Part shown: positions 7,216 through 9,191 of the stretch, piece by piece | Layout of the letters: the number at the start of each line of letters is the position of its first letter | Numbering within the stretch: position 1 is the stretch's first letter | Assembly: GCA_002352225.1 (NCBI GenBank) | Contig: DEIA01000040.1 | Coordinates: 1-9,191, forward strand | DNA: 9,191 nt | Reading direction: 5' to 3' | Origin: Flammeovirgaceae bacterium UBA2786 | GTDB lineage: Bacteria > Bacteroidota > Bacteroidia > Cytophagales > Cyclobacteriaceae | Translations under genes and position numbers: made by a program | Notes under the pieces: model-generated | The model's database searches: none | The model's input: the letters and a program-made list of their open reading frames with translations, nothing else | Told to the model about the DNA's origin: nothing

Positions 7216-7244
7216 TTTGGCTACCAATAATTTCTCTAAATTTA
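7216..7244 (+). promoter_or_regulatory. Possible promoter of the 80-residue gene
   Basis: TTTG (7216-7219) is followed after 17 bp by TAAATTTA (7237-7244), a 7-of-8 match to the Bacteroidota -7 box TAnnTTTG. The gene starts 12 bp further on. The spacing is shorter than the usual 19 bp, so this is a moderate call. Confidence 0.35.
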
Positions 7245-7256
7245 ACAATTAAGGCT

Positions 7257-7499
7257 ATGCGTATCATTAAAGAATTTCTGAAGGACGAAATCAAGATTAC
7301 CCTTTACCACTGGAATAACCGGTACCTGATAAAGTTAGAGTGGGAATTATTCGAACAAACTTTTAAAATACCCGAATGGGATTTAACCAGCGAAGCCGAC
7401 ATAGATGAAATTCTAAGTGCCGATTTTCTAAACACGGCTGCCAACCGCTTTCGCGAGATGGCAGGTGCACTGGGGCAGGCTATACAGCGGCTACCCTAG
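7257..7499 (+). CDS. Small hypothetical protein, 80 residues
   Basis: ATG at 7257 opens a frame that ends with TAG at 7497-7499. The protein is charged and has no signal peptide, membrane segment or cysteine. The first half (KITLYHWNNRYLIKLE, then LFEQTFKIPEWDL) looks like a small beta sheet. The second half (SEADIDEILSADFLNTAANR and after) looks helical and ends in FREMAGALGQAIQ. I recall similar short proteins annotated as hypothetical in Cytophagales, but I cannot name a family or function. Coding is supported by a clean frame between a possible promoter and the next gene, by codon use like that of its neighbours, and by the sensible mixed fold. It lies 57 bp before the acyltransferase, which has its own promoter, so the two need not be functionally linked. 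Confidence 0.75.
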   Translation: MRIIKEFLKDEIKITLYHWNNRYLIKLEWELFEQTFKIPEWDLTSEADIDEILSADFLNTAANRFREMAGALGQAIQRLP

Positions 7500-7503
7500 C
7501 CTT

Positions 7504-7534
7504 TTTGGTATTGACCCGCCAGCCCTTACCTTTG
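7504..7534 (+). promoter_or_regulatory. Bacteroidota-type promoter of the acyltransferase gene
   Basis: TTTG (7504-7507), then 19 bp, then TACCTTTG (7527-7534) is an exact match to the consensus TTTG-N19-TAnnTTTG recognised by the primary sigma factor of Bacteroidota. It begins 5 bp after the stop codon of the 80-residue gene. The implied start of transcription near 7541 leaves a leader of about 15 nt before the ATG at 7557. Confidence 0.6.
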
Positions 7535-7556
7535 ACATCCGCATTAGTTTACAGGA

Positions 7557-9191
7557 ATGGAATTACTGGAAGAAAAGAAAAATAAGAATAAAAAATACGA
7601 ACCTATACTTCACGGTATACCCGATTGGCCTGTATATCAGCTAAGCAAAAACCGAAAGGAGTTTGTTGAGTTGGTAACCCGGCAAGCAATAGAACGTATT
7701 AAAATATTACGCCCCTCGCGCAAGCAGCTAATTGATGAACTGGAAGCAACCGCTTACCGCGAACAAAACCGCATTAAACGAAACCGCTGGCGCGTAGACC
7801 CTAAAGATGATAGTCGCTTTTGGTCGTATATCAAAAATGAACTGGTTAGTTTAAGTGCTAAAAACGCTGAAACAACCAGTGCCACAGAAGACGCTCTGCT
7901 CGAAAAAATTGTACATCGGTATGCCAACGAGATTGCTGGTAATTTTAAACCCAACTCCTATCGCGTTACACGCGAAGTAGTTAAATTCTGGTTTCAGCGA
8001 TTGCTTAATGGTGCACGGGTAAAAAAATTCGGAGCATTTTTTCGCAATCAATACACGCTTCGCGATAAAATTCATGTAGTAGGCAAAGTAAAGATGTTGC
8101 GCAGCTTGGCCAAAAAAGGAACCGTTGTAATGGTACCCACTCATTTCAGCAATCTCGATTCGATACTGATTGGATGGGTTATTCATTCTGTTGGCTTGCC
8201 TGCCTTTATTTACGGAGCAGGGCTCAACCTTTTCAATATAAAAATATTCGCTTACTTTATGAATAGCCTTGGGGCCTACAAAGTAGACCGAAGAAAAAAG
8301 AACCTCCCCTATCTGGAAACGCTGAAGATGTATTCCAGTCTGGCAATTCAAAAAGGTGCACATAGTTTATTTTTCCCGGGCGGAACGCGCTCCCGTTCGG
8401 GTTTAGTTGAAAAGCAATTGAAGCTGGGCTTGCTCAGTACAGCCATTGAAGCTCAACGCAACCTCTATCAGGAAACTCCTGAGGGTGAGGTTCGGAAAAT
8501 TTTTGTAGTACCCGTTACACTCAACTACAACTTTGTATTAGAGGCGCCAGACTTAATAGAAGATTATCTGCAGGTAAAAGGTCAGGATAAATATTTTCCC
8601 GAACAGGATAAGTATGGAAGCATGGAGCTATTGCGCTTCATGTTCAAATTCTTTACCAAAGGCTCAAACATTTCTGTTTCAATAGGACCCGGTTTGGATG
8701 TAATGGGCAATTATGTAGATGATGAAGGAAACAGTTTAGACGCGCAGGGTCGCGTTATCGATACGCGCGGTTATTTTATTTCAAATGGAAGTATAACCGA
8801 TGATAAGCAACGCGAGGATGAATACACCCGCATGCTAAGCCAGCGTATTGTTACAGAGTACCATCGCATCAACCGGGTATTCGCAAGTCATCTGGCAGCT
8901 TTTGTTGCATTCGAAATGTGGCAAAAGAAATATGCTAAACTGGATCTATTCAATTTACTCCGTTTACCAGAAGAAGACCTTGAACTGGACTACGAAGAAT
9001 TTCGCGCAACCTTTAAGCGGGTGCGTAAAAAAATCTATGAACTAAAAGATCAAAATAAAGTTTACCATGCCACACACCTGAAAGGAAAAGTAGATCAGGT
9101 AATAAAGTTGGGTATTGAGAACGTGGGCATCTTTCACTTAAAACGACCGTTGCTCAAAAACAAGAAGGGCAACATTATTACCAAAGATCTT
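7557..9191 (+). CDS. PlsB/PlsC-type glycerolipid acyltransferase (3' end outside window)
   Basis: The frame runs for 545 codons to the window edge without a stop, so the C-terminus is missing. An in-frame TAG at 7545-7547 makes ATG 7557 the only nearby start. All four motif blocks of glycerol-phosphate acyltransferases are visible. These are THFSNLD (195-201; H196 and D201 form HX4D), GAYKVDRRKKN (239-249), FFPGGTRSRSG (272-282) for phosphate binding, and VVPVTLNY (317-324). The enzyme should transfer an acyl chain to glycerol 3-phosphate or to 1-acylglycerol phosphate during phospholipid synthesis at the inner membrane. The N-terminal region of about 195 residues and the C-terminal region of more than 220 residues make it far longer than PlsC (about 245). 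It is closer in layout to PlsB, although block III reads FPGGTRSR, more like PlsC. The exact acceptor is therefore uncertain. The N-terminus is lysine-rich and has no signal peptide. Confidence 0.85.
   Translation, partial: MELLEEKKNKNKKYEPILHGIPDWPVYQLSKNRKEFVELVTRQAIERIKILRPSRKQLIDELEATAYREQNRIKRNRWRVDPKDDSRFWSYIKNELVSLSAKNAETTSATEDALLEKIVHRYANEIAGNFKPNSYRVTREVVKFWFQRLLNGARVKKFGAFFRNQYTLRDKIHVVGKVKMLRSLAKKGTVVMVPTHFSNLDSILIGWVIHSVGLPAFIYGAGLNLFNIKIFAYFMNSLGAYKVDRRKKNLPYLETLKMYSSLAIQKGAHSLFFPGGTRSRSGLVEKQLKLGLLSTAIEAQRNLYQETPEGEVRKIFVVPVTLNYNFVLEAPDLIEDYLQVKGQDKYFPEQDKYGSMELLRFMFKFFTKGSNISVSIGPGLDVMGNYVDDEGNSLDAQGRVIDTRGYFISNGSITDDKQREDEYTRMLSQRIVTEYHRINRVFASHLAAFVAFEMWQKKYAKLDLFNLLRLPEEDLELDYEEFRATFKRVRKKIYELKDQNKVYHATHLKGKVDQVIKLGIENVGIFHLKRPLLKNKKGNIITKDL

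Noticed and set aside
7851..8363. Minus-strand open frame of 170 codons
   Set aside because: It is antisense to the acyltransferase, whose four motif blocks make the plus strand clearly the coding one.
1..9191. Search for CRISPR repeats, tRNA genes, transposases, toxin-antitoxin pairs and phage genes
   Set aside because: No regularly spaced repeats, no cloverleaf-like sequence and no recognisable mobile or defence gene were seen.

Overview
The window looks like chromosomal DNA of a Bacteroidota bacterium, most likely order Cytophagales. Three things point there. A large secreted protein ends in a type B sorting domain of the type IX secretion system (T9SS, the 'gliding motility-associated C-terminal' domain). 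Starts lack clear Shine-Dalgarno sequences. At least one promoter matches the Bacteroidota pattern TTTG-N19-TAnnTTTG. Most of the genes are housekeeping genes. No tRNA, rRNA, CRISPR array, insertion sequence or phage gene was seen.

Layout from left to right. At 1-283, two very small plus-strand genes encode exported peptides: the end of a lipoprotein, then a 50-residue protein with a signal peptide. They share a C-terminal motif and are the least explained part of the window. A gap of 266 bp (284-549) holds possible terminators and no convincing gene. At 550-2313 (minus) lies sppA, a membrane-anchored signal peptide peptidase with both catalytic residues present. Divergent from it is folK (2391-2882, plus) for folate synthesis. 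folK overlaps the convergent fabD (2871-3746, minus), the malonyl-CoA:ACP transacylase, by 12 bp. Upstream of fabD on the minus strand are a DCC-family thiol oxidoreductase-like protein (3802-4218) and a secreted multidomain T9SS substrate of about 955 residues (4197-7064). These two overlap by 22 bp, so the minus-strand order T9SS substrate, DCC protein, fabD may be one transcription unit.

A divergent intergenic region (about 190 bp) separates this block from two plus-strand genes: an 80-residue protein of unknown function (7257-7499) and a PlsB/PlsC-type acyltransferase (7557 to the window end, incomplete). The acyltransferase has the best promoter in the window, starting 5 bp after the stop codon of the 80-residue gene.

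Functionally, fabD supplies malonyl-ACP for fatty acid synthesis and the acyltransferase probably uses fatty acyl groups to build membrane phospholipid. SppA and the T9SS substrate belong to protein export and envelope maintenance. The T9SS substrate has 22 cysteines and its gene overlaps a gene for a CxxC protein, which suggests a link worth testing. No defence system or other clearly novel multi-gene system is evident. The best candidate for something undescribed is the pair of small exported peptides at the left edge.
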